Shown here piece after piece: positions 17,513 through 26,264 of a stretch of DNA of 64,000 bases. The notes beneath the pieces are model-generated. The model had not been told where the DNA came from. It was given only the letters and a program-made list of their open reading frames with translations, and did no database searches. Location: NCBI RefSeq assembly GCF_001435235.1, contig NZ_AZGB01000015.1, positions 129,117 through 193,116 of the forward strand. Direction: 5' to 3'. This DNA comes from Liquorilactobacillus ghanensis DSM 18630. Lineage in GTDB: Bacteria > Bacillota > Bacilli > Lactobacillales > Lactobacillaceae. Position 1 is the stretch's first letter; every line of letters starts with the position of its first letter. Both the position numbers and the translations under genes were made by a program.

Positions 17513-17543
17513 CCGGCAGCTCAAAATGCTGACCGGCTTTTTT
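17513..17543. terminator. Bidirectional terminator between pgl and aroK
   Basis: CCGGCAGC pairs with GCTGACCGG (one bulged A) around a seven-base loop. T-run follows on the plus strand and A-run precedes it, so it can stop transcripts from both sides. Confidence 0.8.
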
Positions 17544-17545
17544 GT

Positions 17546-18049
17546 TTAATCAGTTATTATCTTAGGCAAAATCCGGGCAATAATCTCTTGCGGTGTCAAC
17601 TGATCAGTTTTAATGACCAGGTCAGCACATTCACGATATAAAGCATCTCGTTTTTGTTTTAATCCCTTTAATTGAGTTATTGACAACTTGTTAACCAAAG
17701 GACGTGAATGATCCCGCAAAACTCGCTGAACAACTGTCTGAGCTGAAGCTTCCAGCAAGATCACCGGTGTATTTGTTTGTCGGAGCAAATATTGATTAGC
17801 CGGCATAATCGGTGTTCCACCCCCGGTCGAAAGAATGCCATCTTGAGTTAATTGCTGCTGCAATAATCGATGTTCCAACTGTCGAAAAGACTGTTCTCCT
17901 TCTTCTTCAAAAATATCATTAATCGATTTGCCAACATGTTCAACGATCACTTGATCCAAATCAATATGTGAGGTTTTTAGATTCTCAGCTAGAAGTCGCC
18001 CAATTGTCGTTTTCCCGCTGCCCATGAAACCCACTAATACTGCTTTCAT
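17546..18049 (-). CDS. aroK: Shikimate kinase
   Basis: 167 residues, usual length. Phosphorylates shikimate with ATP, the fifth step to chorismate. P-loop GFMGSGKTTIGR at the N-terminus, substrate-binding DLDQ, the GGG motif STGGGTP and the lid region RPLVNK. It is the last gene of the attenuator-controlled MFS-aroC-bacA-like-aroA-tyrA-aroK operon and begins six bases after the tyrA stop. Confidence 0.96.
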   Translation of the reverse strand: MKAVLVGFMGSGKTTIGRLLAENLKTSHIDLDQVIVEHVGKSINDIFEEEGEQSFRQLEHRLLQQQLTQDGILSTGGGTPIMPANQYLLRQTNTPVILLEASAQTVVQRVLRDHSRPLVNKLSITQLKGLKQKRDALYRECADLVIKTDQLTPQEIIARILPKIITD

Positions 18050-18055
18050 CTACCT

Positions 18056-19147
18056 TCACTTCCTTGAAATAACTTGATAATGCTGTTCATTTAAAATTTT
18101 TGCAGCAGTAGTCCGATCTGTTTCCTTCATAAATGTCAGCTGCAAAACACCATCAATTTCTTCACGAATTTCTAAAATATGCAAATTAATTAAATTTATT
18201 TTGGCAGCCGCCAAAATTTGTGTAACTTTAGCTAATGAACCAACTTTATCAGGAATATTAACAAATAAGTCATAAAATCCTGGTAACCCACCGATTTTTT
18301 CCGGTCCCAATTGATCACGACTAACCTTTGCTGTCGCAAAAAAATGGTAAAGCGCACTTTGGTCATCAATTAGAATTGCCCGGCGAACTTTAACCAGTTC
18401 ATTTTGATAATCTTGTAATTGTTCGGCAATAATCGCTGCATTGGTGTGCAAAATCGCACTCCACATCGTTGGATCGGCAGCTGCAATCCTAGTTATTGAT
18501 TTAAAGCCACCGGCTGCCATACGCATACCTAGCGGTGAGTCTTCAAAAGCCCGCTGCGTTTGGTTAACTAAGGCAGCTGCAATTATATGTGGCAAATGGC
18601 TGATTTGACCAACTAACCGATCATGTTGTTCAGGCGTCAATTGTAGCCACTTAACGTGCAGTTGCTGTAATAAATCTTGCAAACGTATTATCATTTCTGG
18701 CGGAACTGCTGGGGCAACAATAAAATAAAATGCATTTTCAAATAGATCGGCTCGTCCGGCTGTAACACCCGTTTTATGGGATCCCGCCATCGGATGACCG
18801 CTGATAAAAGTAACCTGTGCCGGTAACACAGCTGCTGCTGCAACAATCTGCTGCTTGGTACTGCCAACATCAGTAATGATCATCCCTTTTTTCAAAGGCA
18901 ATTTACTTAATTGCTGTAATGAATTAATTATCTCATTAACCGGCGTTGCCAAAATAACAAAATCAGCCGTTTGTGCAGCCGTTAATGAATCAGCAGCCTT
19001 ATCAATTATTTTTTGTTGTAAAGCGTACTCCAGCGCATCTTGATTAAGATCTGCTGCAATAATTTTAATTTCAGGATTTTTTTGCTTTATTGCACGAGCT
19101 AATGAACTGCCAATCAGACCTAAGCCGTTAATAAAAACTTCAGTCAT
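18056..19147 (-). CDS. tyrA: Prephenate dehydrogenase with C-terminal ACT domain
   Basis: Oxidatively decarboxylates prephenate to 4-hydroxyphenylpyruvate, the tyrosine branch. 363 residues: N-terminal NAD-binding motif GLGLIGSSLARAI, the SGHPMAGSHKTG substrate loop, and an ACT regulatory domain over about residues 290-363 (KVGSLAKVTQILAAAKINLINLHI), which in Bacillus-type TyrA proteins is the likely feedback site. The ATG overlaps the aroA stop in ATGA, so translation is coupled. Confidence 0.96.
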   Translation of the reverse strand: MTEVFINGLGLIGSSLARAIKQKNPEIKIIAADLNQDALEYALQQKIIDKAADSLTAAQTADFVILATPVNEIINSLQQLSKLPLKKGMIITDVGSTKQQIVAAAAVLPAQVTFISGHPMAGSHKTGVTAGRADLFENAFYFIVAPAVPPEMIIRLQDLLQQLHVKWLQLTPEQHDRLVGQISHLPHIIAAALVNQTQRAFEDSPLGMRMAAGGFKSITRIAAADPTMWSAILHTNAAIIAEQLQDYQNELVKVRRAILIDDQSALYHFFATAKVSRDQLGPEKIGGLPGFYDLFVNIPDKVGSLAKVTQILAAAKINLINLHILEIREEIDGVLQLTFMKETDRTTAAKILNEQHYQVISRK

Positions 19148-20463
19148 AATCTCACCTGCTTTGATTGACCCAACAGCTGCTGTAAGTCAGTAAAAAAATT
19201 AGGATAAGAAATGTTGACCGCATCGGCTTGTTGCAGCGTTAAAGATTGATGAACACATAAAGCCGCTACAGCCAACATCATTCCGATTCGATGATCGCCA
19301 TGACTGTCTAACTGATATGCCCGCGGCTGCCAATTAGACGAGCCAGTAATAATCATGCCATCAGGTAATTCAGTGATTTTGATTCCCAGTTTGTGCAATT
19401 CAGCAGTTACTGTTGCTATTCGATCAGTTTCCTTAACGCGCAATTCAGCTGCACCGGTAATTTTACTGGTTCCAACTGCGCTAGCCGCTAATAACGCCAC
19501 TAATGGCAATTCATCGATCACTGCCGGTATGTCAGCTGCCGTTAATTCAATTGCGTGCAATTTTGCCGACTCAACTTTAATGTCACCATATGTTTCTGGA
19601 ACATTGGCTTGCTTTAGCACACTGACTTTACCGCCCATTTTTTGCAGAATTCGTAAAAATCCAATTCGGGTTGGATTTAGTGAAATATTTTTTAAAACAA
19701 TTGCTGAGTTGGGCACCAATGTTGCTGCCGCCATAAAGAATGCTGCGGATGAGGGATCTCCCGGAACCTGAACCAATTGTCCTCGCAGATGCGGATGCGG
19801 TAAAACGGTGATCGTCCGTTGATCGACGGCCGTAACAACCTCAGCACCAAATTGTTGAAGCATCAATTCAGTATGATTGCGCGTTGGCAGCTTTTCAATA
19901 ATTGTTGTTGGACCATCAGCCTGCAATGCCGCAAAAATCACTGCACTTTTTACCTGCGCACTGGCAATCTCAAGTGAGATCCGTTTTCCCCACAGCTTCT
20001 TACCCTGAATAATTGCCGGCAAAGTTCCTGTAGATGTTAATTTTATTGCCGCACCCATTTTTTGCAATGGTTCACTGACTCGTTTCATCGGTCGGCGGCT
20101 TAAAGAAGCATCCCCCTGCAATTCAGTATTAAAAGTCCTTCCGGCCAGCAAGCCCAGTAAAAGCCGCGTTGTTGTGCCGGAATTACCCATATCTAGTGGC
20201 TGATTGGCTGGTTGTAGATGATCTATTCCTTTTCCGGCAACAATCATCTGATCATTTTTTTCTGAAATTTCCACCCCTAGCTGGCGCAAAGCTTGCAAAG
20301 TATGCAAACAATCCTGCGATTTTAAAAAATGATTAATTATTGTCTTCCCCTGACTGATTGCTCCAATCAGCAAAGCCCGATGTGAAATACTTTTATCTCC
20401 GGGAACATTCAGTACTCCTTGTAGGCCGTTTTGAGGTGCTGTTGTTAATACAATTTCTTTCAT
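19144..20463 (-). CDS. aroA: 3-phosphoshikimate 1-carboxyvinyltransferase (EPSP synthase)
   Basis: 439 residues from the ATG at 20463, which has AAGGAG upstream. The longer frame reads into the previous gene. Transfers enolpyruvate from PEP to shikimate 3-phosphate. Visible motifs: PGDKSISHRALLIGA, MGNSGTTTRLLLGLL (PEP and shikimate contacts), RRPMKRV, and the C-terminal LRVKETDRI plus SHGDHRIGM. It overlaps the preceding gene in ATGA and the following tyrA in ATGA. Confidence 0.97.
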   Translation of the reverse strand: MKEIVLTTAPQNGLQGVLNVPGDKSISHRALLIGAISQGKTIINHFLKSQDCLHTLQALRQLGVEISEKNDQMIVAGKGIDHLQPANQPLDMGNSGTTTRLLLGLLAGRTFNTELQGDASLSRRPMKRVSEPLQKMGAAIKLTSTGTLPAIIQGKKLWGKRISLEIASAQVKSAVIFAALQADGPTTIIEKLPTRNHTELMLQQFGAEVVTAVDQRTITVLPHPHLRGQLVQVPGDPSSAAFFMAAATLVPNSAIVLKNISLNPTRIGFLRILQKMGGKVSVLKQANVPETYGDIKVESAKLHAIELTAADIPAVIDELPLVALLAASAVGTSKITGAAELRVKETDRIATVTAELHKLGIKITELPDGMIITGSSNWQPRAYQLDSHGDHRIGMMLAVAALCVHQSLTLQQADAVNISYPNFFTDLQQLLGQSKQVRL

Positions 20464-21008
20464 TTTTGAAACTCCTTGATTTGATAAACTGCCCACACCA
20501 TTTGCGGTGAAAAACGTTGTAAAATTTTTTCGGTCGGTCGAAGCCGGACATTTTTTTCATTAGTTAAAACATATTGACCATCAACTAGATATTGCTGATA
20601 AGCTGCATATTTGCTAGCTGAACATCTAACAACTTTTGGTTGAATATATTGCCCCATCAAATCCGTCAAAGCTGCATGAGTATAGGCAATATTTGAAACA
20701 CTAGCTGTATTTTCTAGTAATACTAGCGAATTAAGCGGGTAAACAAAGGCCGTTTGCAAATCTAATACAGCTAAATTACGATAGTGCCACTGTCCCCAAG
20801 ACATTCCTGATTTAGCTGAACGAAAAGCAGTTGGAATTACTAAAAAATCATCTTTCAGCTGCTGCAATTGACTAAATAATTGTTCAAAGCTGGAATGTAA
20901 CACGATCTGCGTTGAAGTTTTTAATTGATCAGCCAAATAATGCTCGACATAATACTGAGCGGCTTGACTGCTGTCAGTTGCTGCCGGCCCCAATGTGTGT
21001 ATCCGCAA
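20460..21008 (-). CDS. BacA/PheA-like protein (prephenate dehydratase- or decarboxylase-like)
   Basis: 182 residues from TTG at 21008 (AAGGGGA upstream). It has a bilobal PheA-type fold but resembles Bacillus BacA (prephenate decarboxylase of bacilysin synthesis) more than canonical PheA: the opening LGPAATDSSQAA, the region IVLHSSFEQLF...FLVIPTAF, and VLTNEKNVRL...QMVWAVYQI follow the BacA pattern. There is no ACT domain and no obvious TRF catalytic motif of prephenate dehydratases. The position between aroC and aroA, with ATGA overlap to aroA, implies a role on prephenate or a neighbouring intermediate. No other bacilysin genes are visible. It may supply the missing dehydratase step, or be regulatory. 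Confidence 0.65.
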   Translation of the reverse strand: MRIHTLGPAATDSSQAAQYYVEHYLADQLKTSTQIVLHSSFEQLFSQLQQLKDDFLVIPTAFRSAKSGMSWGQWHYRNLAVLDLQTAFVYPLNSLVLLENTASVSNIAYTHAALTDLMGQYIQPKVVRCSASKYAAYQQYLVDGQYVLTNEKNVRLRPTEKILQRFSPQMVWAVYQIKEFQK

Positions 21009-21025
21009 ATAATCCCCTTCTAACT

Positions 21026-22192
21026 TTAATAATTTTTCAATTCTTCACGATATGCTGTCAACTGCTGCTGCAATCGCTGCAGATTACTGCCGTCAAAAGT
21101 AGCCGTAATCTCCTGTGCCAGCGTAATGGCAATAACACTCTCAATGACAATTGATGCTGGAACAATGGCAGTTGTGTCAGAACGTTCAACATTGGCTTTT
21201 TGAACTTCGTGAGTAAGTAAATTAACGCTCGGCAAAGCTTTGTAAAGCGTCGGAATCGGCTTCATAGCTGCATTGACAATTACTGGCATTCCATTAGTCA
21301 TCCCACCTTCAAAGCCACCCAAATGGTCAGATGACCGACTCCAACCGGTTGCTGACTGCCAAATAATCGGATCCATTACTTGGCTGCCTAAATTTGCTGC
21401 AGCAGCAAAGCCATCGCCGATTGAAACACCTTTGATTGCATTAACACCCATCGCAGCTGCAGCTAACTTCGCATCCAGTTTTGTATTCCAACTGGTATAA
21501 CTTCCAAGTCCTGCTGGTAAATTTTCTACCACAACTCTGATTACTCCGCCTAAGGTATCCCCAGCTCGTTTTGTTTGATCAATTAGATCATGAACTTCTT
21601 TTACCCGTTGTTGTTCTATGATCCGCAAATCATTTTGCAAAATTTGCTTTTCAATTTCAGTAACCGCCAGTGGCTTGGTTGTATCAGTTGTGACCGAACC
21701 AATTTGCGTAACATAGCCAACTAAGTTGATCCCTAACTGCTGCAGCAATTGTTTGCAGATTGAACCGATTGCAACCCGCATAGCTGTTTCACGAGCAGAA
21801 GAGCGTTCTAAGACATTTCGCAAGTCTTTGTGACCATATTTCATCCCGCCTGCTAAATCAGCATGTCCTGGGCGTGGACGTTCTACACGGCGTAAAGTAT
21901 TTTCTGAAGTTGCTGGGCTGATTGGATCCATAATCTTGGACCAATGAGCATGATCGATGTTTTTAATTACTAGAGCTAGTGGTGAGCCTAAAGTTATCTG
22001 ATGCCGTAATCCCCCCACTAGTTCGATCTGATCGTGCTCGATTTTTTGCCGATTGCCACGTCCATAGCCACCTTGTCGAGCTGCCAATTGCTGATTGATC
22101 TGGTCAAGGTCCAATTTGACCCCAGCCGGAAAACCTTCTAAAATTCCTGTCAACTGTGGTCCATGTGATTCACCCGCTGTTAAATAATGCAT
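21026..22192 (-). CDS. aroC: Chorismate synthase
   Basis: Makes chorismate from EPSP with reduced FMN. 388 residues from the ATG at 22192 with AGGAGGT seven bases upstream. All three family signatures are visible: GESHGPQLTGILEGFPAG at the start, GRGNRQKIEHD with RPGHADLAG and the RSSARETAMRVAIG block, and the C-terminal RSSDHLGGFEGGMTNG/RSDTTAIVPA segment. It lies 19 bases downstream of the MFS gene and 17 bases upstream of the BacA-like gene. Also called aroF in Bacillus. Confidence 0.97.
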   Translation of the reverse strand: MHYLTAGESHGPQLTGILEGFPAGVKLDLDQINQQLAARQGGYGRGNRQKIEHDQIELVGGLRHQITLGSPLALVIKNIDHAHWSKIMDPISPATSENTLRRVERPRPGHADLAGGMKYGHKDLRNVLERSSARETAMRVAIGSICKQLLQQLGINLVGYVTQIGSVTTDTTKPLAVTEIEKQILQNDLRIIEQQRVKEVHDLIDQTKRAGDTLGGVIRVVVENLPAGLGSYTSWNTKLDAKLAAAAMGVNAIKGVSIGDGFAAAANLGSQVMDPIIWQSATGWSRSSDHLGGFEGGMTNGMPVIVNAAMKPIPTLYKALPSVNLLTHEVQKANVERSDTTAIVPASIVIESVIAITLAQEITATFDGSNLQRLQQQLTAYREELKNY

Positions 22193-22211
22193 TAAATTAC
22201 CTCCTGAATTT

Positions 22212-23660
22212 TTAATTATCTTTACGTTCGCTGTTGGCTTCATAATCGCGTGAATTTTTCATAATTTGCTGATAAATAGCTTGCAGATACGGTGTCAGCT
22301 GTTGATCAGCACTTTGCTGTGCAACTTGTTTTAAAACCTGATTTTCTCGTTTGGAATCCCTAATCTGTTGCTGCTGAGCTGTTTTTATTTCACCGGCCAT
22401 TTTGACTGCTTGAAATCGTCGATTCAATAAAATAATAATCCAGTGATCAAGCCGGGAAATCTTTTTCCTGATCTGAACTAAATCTGTTGCAGCTGCCGAA
22501 TCAAGTACTGCCTTAATTATAATTACCAATATCAACCCACAAATGCCAATTAAAATATCAAAGCGTAAAGCTGCAGCAACACTGATCTTTGATAACCAAC
22601 CAGTGATCAAGGGAATAGAAAATGATGCCAAGCTGCCGCCGGTAAAAAAGATTCCCGTGATTAAACCTTTTCGTTCTGGAAAAAGTTTTAAAAAAAGATT
22701 CAAACCAGTCTGCATAATTCCACCGGCAGCTGTCATCCCAAAAATCAATGAGGCAGCCGCTGTTATAAATAATTGTGTTGACCAACTGATCAACAGCAAA
22801 CTGATCAGACTTAGACCGTTTAAAATCAACAATAATTTGGATTCACTGATCTGCCGACTCAACAGCCAAAATAAAATAATTACACCGCTAATTGATCCAA
22901 TGCTATACAGCGATAACAAAAAATGTGCTTGCCAATTTGAAAAGTGCAATGTTTTTAGCGCAAACAAGCTGATCCATTGTGTATATAAGATCATCAAGGC
23001 CATTGAAGTATAGCCATAACAAGTCAAGCACCCGGCAACCAACCAGCGACGCCAAGCCGGTAAGTGTCCGAAAAATTGTCGTTTACCGGCAACAGCTTTA
23101 TTTTTGATTGGAAACTTAACCGGTCTTAAAATCCCAAAATTTAACAATAAAATTACTGCAGCCAAGATAAATGTCCAACCAAACCAAAGATGATGATTTT
23201 CAAGTAAAGCTACTAAGAGCGGCAAAATAAATTCACCCAGCGACATAAAGGCCTTAATCAAAATATTGGAAGCACCATTGCTACCACCCAACTCAACAAA
23301 TGTCGGATAAGTTCCGGCATCCAACGCTGAATTAGCTACTCCGGCTAAAATTGCTAAACCATAGGCAAACTGTATATTAGGTGCTATTAAAATTCCGCCA
23401 AAGAAAAGCAAATAACACAGCATTCCAAAATAAATAAAATTTTTCCGACCATAACGATCGGCTAAGCTGCCTAAAATCAAATAAGCAATCAGTCGGCCAA
23501 TCCCGACTCCGGAAATCACATAAGAAACCGTAGCCAGTGGTTCCTGCCAAAGCTTTCCCAATGCTTGCATATTCTGTGCCAAAATAATTAAACCAATGCC
23601 ATGTACAAAGTAGTTTAAATATAAACTAAGTTTTAACCTTGTTTGTCGCTGGACCATCAT
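22212..23660 (-). CDS. MFS transporter heading the aromatic amino acid operon
   Basis: 482 residues with about 12 hydrophobic helices. The MFS motif A, GSLADRYGRK, sits at residues 64-73. After the last helix there is a cytoplasmic extension of about 90 residues rich in Gln, Lys and Arg. AAGGAGG precedes the ATG. It is the first structural gene behind the aromatic leader-peptide attenuator, so it is expected to move an aromatic amino acid, a shikimate-pathway intermediate or a related compound. Direction and substrate cannot be read from the sequence. Confidence 0.85.
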   Translation of the reverse strand: MMVQRQTRLKLSLYLNYFVHGIGLIILAQNMQALGKLWQEPLATVSYVISGVGIGRLIAYLILGSLADRYGRKNFIYFGMLCYLLFFGGILIAPNIQFAYGLAILAGVANSALDAGTYPTFVELGGSNGASNILIKAFMSLGEFILPLLVALLENHHLWFGWTFILAAVILLLNFGILRPVKFPIKNKAVAGKRQFFGHLPAWRRWLVAGCLTCYGYTSMALMILYTQWISLFALKTLHFSNWQAHFLLSLYSIGSISGVIILFWLLSRQISESKLLLILNGLSLISLLLISWSTQLFITAAASLIFGMTAAGGIMQTGLNLFLKLFPERKGLITGIFFTGGSLASFSIPLITGWLSKISVAAALRFDILIGICGLILVIIIKAVLDSAAATDLVQIRKKISRLDHWIIILLNRRFQAVKMAGEIKTAQQQQIRDSKRENQVLKQVAQQSADQQLTPYLQAIYQQIMKNSRDYEANSERKDN

Positions 23661-23685
23661 TAAAATTCCTCCTTAAAATTCCAAT

Positions 23686-23719
23686 AAAAAAAACCAACTA
23701 GATAGAGAAATCTAGTTGG
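23686..23719 (-). terminator. Attenuator terminator of the aro operon
   Basis: Perfect 10-bp stem (CCAACTAGAT with ATCTAGTTGG, arms 23719-23710 and 23703-23694), six-base loop, then eight U (23693-23686). It ends 25 bases before the MFS start codon and therefore interrupts the operon leader. Confidence 0.9.
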
Positions 23720-23754
23720 CTTTTTGACATCATTATCGGAATTCCGTCATAATC

Positions 23755-23867
23755 AACCAACCGGATTCTCAGTTCCAGTCGGCAACCATGACTTTGCACA
23801 ACTGAAACACGGGAGCTGCGCCCGTGTTATCAGTTGCACGGACGCTACCCAAACCAAGCAAAGTCAT
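23755..23867 (-). promoter_or_regulatory. Competing RNA structures of the aro attenuator
   Basis: Three pairings can be read by eye. (1) A 10-bp perfect stem, GCAAAGTCAT at 23858-23867 with ATGACTTTGC at 23788-23797, enclosing a strong inner hairpin (23799-23813 with 23821-23836, one bulge); the first arm lies inside the leader peptide codons Tyr13-Asp14-Phe15-Ala16. (2) A hairpin at 23757-23764/23775-23782. (3) An antiterminator in which 23755-23762 pairs with 23714-23721, eight pairs, excluding both hairpin 2 and the terminator. No T-box core is present. The logic resembles ribosome-mediated attenuation, but the exact state switching needs folding and experiment. Confidence 0.7.
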
Positions 23868-23904
23868 AATAATAACTATAAACTTTTGAATTAGACTGCG
23901 TCAT
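23845..23904 (-). CDS. Aromatic leader peptide, 19 residues (attenuation)
   Basis: Short frame MTQSNSKVYSYYYDFAWFG followed by TAG. Seven of 19 residues are aromatic (4 Tyr, 2 Phe, 1 Trp), clustered in residues 9-18 with three consecutive Tyr codons. AAAGGA lies nine bases before the ATG and a good promoter lies 33 bases further up. The last codons form one arm of the large hairpin at 23788-23867. The location between promoter and terminator, ahead of an operon for Tyr/Phe/Trp precursors, makes a leader peptide that senses charging of aromatic tRNAs the simplest reading. It was not in any standard gene length range and would be missed by most gene callers. Confidence 0.85.
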   Translation of the reverse strand: MTQSNSKVYSYYYDFAWFG

Positions 23905-23936
23905 TTTAAAAATTCCTTTCTTTTTCATTTTTAATT

Positions 23937-23965
23937 ATTAAAGCACGTTAACAAAAATAAGTCAA
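23937..23965 (-). promoter_or_regulatory. Promoter of the aro operon leader
   Basis: TTGACT (23965-23960), a 17-base spacer and TTTAAT (23942-23937). Transcription would start near 23930, about 26 bases before the leader peptide start and 245 bases before the terminator end. Confidence 0.75.
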
Positions 23966-23995
23966 CAATTAATTTTAATTTAATTTGCAAAGCAA

Positions 23996-25363
23996 CTAAT
24001 CACTAATAATAAATTGCAAAAAGATTTTAGCAATATTAAAATAAATCAACACCGAAGTCAAATCACTTAAAGTTGAAATAAACGGCCCGGAAGCAACGGC
24101 TAGATCAACTCCAATTTTATCCATTAATAGTGGGATCAAGCTACCAGCCAGATTAGCTACAATAATCGCACAAAACATTGCCAAACCGATAACAAAACCT
24201 AAGACAATGTTTTGCTGCCACCAACCTACAATTAACATAATTGCCAAACCGGTAATCAAACCAATCATCATCCCAGTTAAGATTTCAGTCAAAATTATTT
24301 TTCCCAGTGAACGTCGATCAGCCTCTGGGTCAGCCAGTCGGCGAACTGCAACCGCTAAACTTTGCGTTCCGGCATTACCGGCAGTTCCCGTAATTGATGA
24401 AATAAAAACTGCTAAAATACTAGCTTCACTAACCATTTGGTCATAATGAGCTACTAAAGAAGCAGTCGACATTCCCAATAATAATAAAGTAATCAACCAT
24501 GGAAGTCGTTTAAACGCCGCTTGCCAAGGATTATCCTTTTGTTCATCAATATCGACCCCAGCTAAGCCGGAGTAATCTTCGGCTGATTCCTCATCAATAA
24601 CATCAATTGCATCGTCAACGGTAATTACCCCAATTAATTTTTCATCTGCATCAACAACTGGTAACGCCACAAAGTTGTAATCACTGATCATTCGAGCAAC
24701 ATCTTCTTGATTATCATCAACTTTGACTGATACAGCCGGCGAAGTCATTAATTGCGCTACTGAACTTTCTCCAGGAGCGGTTAAAAGGTCACGTAAAGTT
24801 ACAATCCCTGTCAAACGATCCATCTGATCAACCACATAAACATAATAAATGATTTCCGCTTGGCGAGCTTGTAATTTTACTAATTGCATAGCCGCTGCCG
24901 CTGTTTGATCGCCGGTCAGTTTAATAAATTCGGTTGCCATAATGGCACCGGCTGTTTTAGCCTGATAATGCAAAAGTTTTCTGATCGTCGCTGCTTTTTT
25001 AGGCGCAATATATTTCAAATAGGTGCTTAAATCAGCCGCAGCTGCCGTTTCCAACATATCAACTGCATTATCCGTATACATTGCTGAAATGACAGCTGCT
25101 GCATATTTAGGCGCCATCTCCTTAAAGTAAGCAGACGTAACATCCGCTGAATCCAATTCATTAAAAATTGCGGCAACTTTAGCGGACGTTAAATAACGAT
25201 AAAGTCGCTGCCGTTGAATTAAATTCAGTTCTACAAAAATTAGTGCCTGTTCATGAACATGAAAATTTAAAAACTGCTGACGAAATTTTGTTGCCTGTTG
25301 ACGATCCAATAAAAGAGCGATTAAACGGCTTTCTTGGGCAATATCGATCCTAGTTTCAGCCAT
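23996..25363 (-). CDS. mgtE: Magnesium transporter MgtE
   Basis: 455 residues from the ATG at 25363 (AGGAG upstream). Cytoplasmic N-domain of helical repeats (about 1-125), a pair of CBS domains (about 130-260), a connecting helix, and five membrane helices from about residue 280 on. The family's pore-lining segment SSITGTAGNAGTQSLAVAVRRLA is present. Mg2+-gated Mg2+ channel in the membrane. It overlaps the stop of the pseudouridine synthase gene, forming a likely nadK-rluD-mgtE transcript, an order seen in lactobacilli. Confidence 0.96.
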   Translation of the reverse strand: MAETRIDIAQESRLIALLLDRQQATKFRQQFLNFHVHEQALIFVELNLIQRQRLYRYLTSAKVAAIFNELDSADVTSAYFKEMAPKYAAAVISAMYTDNAVDMLETAAAADLSTYLKYIAPKKAATIRKLLHYQAKTAGAIMATEFIKLTGDQTAAAAMQLVKLQARQAEIIYYVYVVDQMDRLTGIVTLRDLLTAPGESSVAQLMTSPAVSVKVDDNQEDVARMISDYNFVALPVVDADEKLIGVITVDDAIDVIDEESAEDYSGLAGVDIDEQKDNPWQAAFKRLPWLITLLLLGMSTASLVAHYDQMVSEASILAVFISSITGTAGNAGTQSLAVAVRRLADPEADRRSLGKIILTEILTGMMIGLITGLAIMLIVGWWQQNIVLGFVIGLAMFCAIIVANLAGSLIPLLMDKIGVDLAVASGPFISTLSDLTSVLIYFNIAKIFLQFIISD

Positions 25364-26264
25364 AGTTTTCTTCTCCTGTTTGATTAAGCTTAACAAATTT
25401 TGCCATATCTATTGGTAAAGGACTGCTGATTCGAATCAGTTTATGATTAAATGGCTGCCGCAATTCTAAATAGCAACAGTGTAATCCTTGCCGATCAAGC
25501 TGATTGCGCAACTTGCCACCATACAATGAATCTGCAATTAAGGGATGACCGCAAAAAGCACAATGCACTCGGATTTGATGTGTTCGTCCCGTATATAACC
25601 GTAAACGGCAAAGTGTGGCCTTTTTTAATTTTTGTAATTGCCAAAGCTTAGTAGCTGCATATTGGCCACCAGTTACCGTAACCTGCCGACGAATCAAAGA
25701 AAATGGATCTCTTTTTAACGGTAGGACAATCAAAGCAGTTTCAGCAGTAATTTCACCGCTTAAAAGTGCCAAATATTCCTTAGTTATTGATTTAGCAGCT
25801 GTTGAGTCATTAAGTAAAGCATGGGCGAATCGGTGTTTAGCAATTAAAACCAGCCCTGATGTATCACGATCAAGGCGTGTTACAATGTGCGGCGTAATAT
25901 TATGATAATTACGAATTATATAATAACCCCAGACTCGATTCATCAGGGAATCAGTCGGGTGCAGTGGTGAAGGTATTGAAGCCAGACGAGGTGGTTTTTC
26001 GATAATCAAAATATCTCGATCTTCATACTTGATCGTTATTGGGACAAAAGAAGGAACAAGTTGGGTCGTTTCCGGCGGTAATTCCATCGTTAAATTGTCG
26101 CCAGGAAACATTTGATCGATTCGCCGGCAATCTTGTCCATTCAGTAACAAATGACCACCATGATGCCGAACAGCCGTTGCCAAACGACGTGAAACTCCCT
26201 TGCTCTTCAAAAAAGTTCGAATTTTAAGTCGCTTATTCCCCTGATAATCCCAATCAATTTTCAT
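25356..26264 (-). CDS. RluA/RluD-family pseudouridine synthase
   Basis: 302 residues from the ATG at 26264. The longer frame runs through nadK and has no ribosome site. Converts uridine to pseudouridine in rRNA or tRNA; the exact target is not predictable. The catalytic motif is [16 protein letters not shown], with the key Asp in [16 protein letters not shown] and [11 protein letters not shown] complete the family fold. N-terminal S4-like segment [17 protein letters not shown]. It overlaps the nadK end by 11 bases and mgtE by 8, so it is the middle gene of a coupled operon. Homologue of Bacillus YjbO. Confidence 0.92.
   Translation of the reverse strand: MKIDWDYQGNKRLKIRTFLKSKGVSRRLATAVRHHGGHLLLNGQDCRRIDQMFPGDNLTMELPPETTQLVPSFVPITIKYEDRDILIIEKPPRLASIPSPLHPTDSLMNRVWGYYIIRNYHNITPHIVTRLDRDTSGLVLIAKHRFAHALLNDSTAAKSITKEYLALLSGEITAETALIVLPLKRDPFSLIRRQVTVTGGQYAATKLWQLQKLKKATLCRLRLYTGRTHQIRVHCAFCGHPLIADSLYGGKLRNQLDRQGLHCCYLELRQPFNHKLIRISSPLPIDMAKFVKLNQTGEENYG

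Noticed and set aside
23686-23930. T-box riboswitch as explanation of the aro leader
   Set aside because: The conserved T-box antiterminator core (GGGUGGNACCGCG-like) is not present, while a full leader peptide with ribosome site is.
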